Source: JBCBRD01 sp039819785
GTDB taxonomy: Bacteria; Pseudomonadota; Alphaproteobacteria; Rhizobiales; Hyphomicrobiaceae
Length of the DNA: 14,185 bases
Direction: 5' to 3'
Assembly: GCA_039819785.1 (NCBI GenBank)
Contig: JBCBRH010000058.1
Location: forward strand, 1 to 14,185
Shown: in pieces, positions 13,796-14,185 of the stretch
Numbering within the stretch: the first letter of the stretch is position 1
Layout of the letters: each line of letters starts with the position of its first letter
Position numbers and translations under genes: made by a program
Notes under the pieces: generated by a model
The model's input: only the letters and a program-made list of their open reading frames with translations
What the model was told of the DNA's origin: nothing
The model's database searches: none

Positions 13796-14067
13796 TCAAA
13801 GCTTGCTTTTCACATAGACCGTGGTGCCGACTTTCGCGATCTTGGACAGATGCGCGACGTGGCTGTTCAACATTCGGAAGCATCCGGAGGACGACGCGGT
13901 TCCTATGGACTTCGCGTTGTTGGTGCCGTGGATGCGGTAAAGCGAACTGCCGAGATAAAGCGCCTTTGCGCCCAACGGGTTGTTCAGGCCGCCGTGCATC
14001 AGCTTGGGTAGGTTCGGCTTGCGTTTGCGCATTTCGGCTGGCGGACGCCAATCAGGCCAGTTCTTCT
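13796..14067 (-). CDS. Second L,D-transpeptidase (YkuD), N-terminal part missing at the inverted repeat
   Basis: The C-terminal ~90 residues of a YkuD domain are intact: WPDWRPPAEMRKRK, NPLGAKALYLG, the catalytic HGTNNAKSIG and SSGCFRM (Cys nucleophile), ending VGTTVYVKSKL. It aligns closely with the downstream copy, from WPSWHPPAAM to VGTTVKVVKK, but lacks that copy's C-terminal tail. Going upstream, coding sense is lost at about 14067, where the sequence turns back on itself. The frame formally continues to 14161 but reads reverse-complement sequence (Cys/Arg/Ala-rich, no YkuD features), so I end the gene at the turn. The true N-terminus, signal peptide and start are not in this window. The two copies form a tandem paralogous pair. 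Confidence 0.85.
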
Positions 14068-14185
14068 TGGCCTGATTGGCGTCCGCCAGCCGAAATGCGC
14101 AAACGCAAGCCGAACCTACCCAAGCTGATGCACGGCGGCCTGAACAACCCGTTGGGCGCAAAGGCGCTTTATCTCGGCAGTTCGC
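13942..14185. repeat. Perfect 118-base inverted repeat with an 8-base turn, reaching the window end
   Basis: Bases 13942-14059 are the exact reverse complement of 14068-14185; the turn is GTTCTTCT (14060-14067). Both arms encode the same stretch of the second L,D-transpeptidase, in opposite directions: the right arm read on the + strand gives WPDWRPPAEM through LYLGSS. Zero mismatches in 118 coding bases, and termination exactly at the end of the sequence, are what a fold-back chimera or assembly error at a contig end looks like. Confidence 0.97.

Noticed and set aside
14068..14185. + strand fragment of a third L,D-transpeptidase gene
   Set aside because: It is the exact reverse complement of 13942-14059, so it is the same gene read back through the inverted repeat, not another copy.

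Overview
This window looks like a contig fragment from an alphaproteobacterium, most likely of the order Hyphomicrobiales (Rhizobiales). Four things point there: the GC-rich sequence; an NrtR-controlled nadABC operon; the ygfZ-tag-HD hydrolase-nrtR gene order; and an intergenic palindromic repeat (2784-2835) resembling the 'GAGCATG...GGAAAAGTG...GGTTTTCC...CATG' elements I remember from that order. The window is cut at both ends. The first gene (ppdK) lacks its N-terminus, and the last 244 bases are a perfect fold-back inverted repeat that looks more like a contig-end artefact than chromosome structure. No species can be named from this alone.

Layout. 1-2386: the C-terminal three quarters of pyruvate phosphate dikinase, then a small secreted cysteine-rich protein on the + strand, convergent with a tiny two-helix membrane protein on the - strand. 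2615-2847: non-coding, with two inverted repeats. 2848-6534 (- strand): the de novo NAD operon nadA-nadB-nadC, tightly packed, with nadB and nadC overlapping by four bases. 6535-7104: a 570-base regulatory gap. It holds a probable nadA promoter, two copies of ATGCTC-N5-GAG(C/T)AT (probable NrtR operators), and a + strand rho-independent terminator with no + strand gene in front of it, so possibly a small RNA.

7105-8160 (- strand): NrtR itself, the Nudix-related repressor of NAD metabolism, with a degenerate Nudix box and a C-terminal winged helix. 8345-8995: an HD-domain phosphohydrolase. 9083-10646: tag (3-methyladenine DNA glycosylase I) and ygfZ (folate-binding Fe-S protein), one base apart. 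10907-12235 (+ strand): a dihydroorotase-family enzyme (pyrC-like), divergent from ygfZ, with a triplicated 15-base tandem repeat in its leader. 12351-12596: a small single-pass membrane protein whose ribosome binding site lies in the arm of a 9-base-pair hairpin. 12776-14067 (- strand): two tandem, paralogous L,D-transpeptidases, the second truncated by the terminal inverted repeat.

How the genes fit together. NadB oxidises aspartate to iminoaspartate, NadA condenses it with dihydroxyacetone phosphate to quinolinate, and NadC converts that to nicotinate mononucleotide. NrtR, about 570 bases upstream, is the likely sensor and repressor through the two operators. The rest is housekeeping (DNA repair, Fe-S cluster or one-carbon metabolism, pyrimidine synthesis, cell wall cross-linking). 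I see no mobile element, CRISPR array, tRNA, rRNA or defence system.
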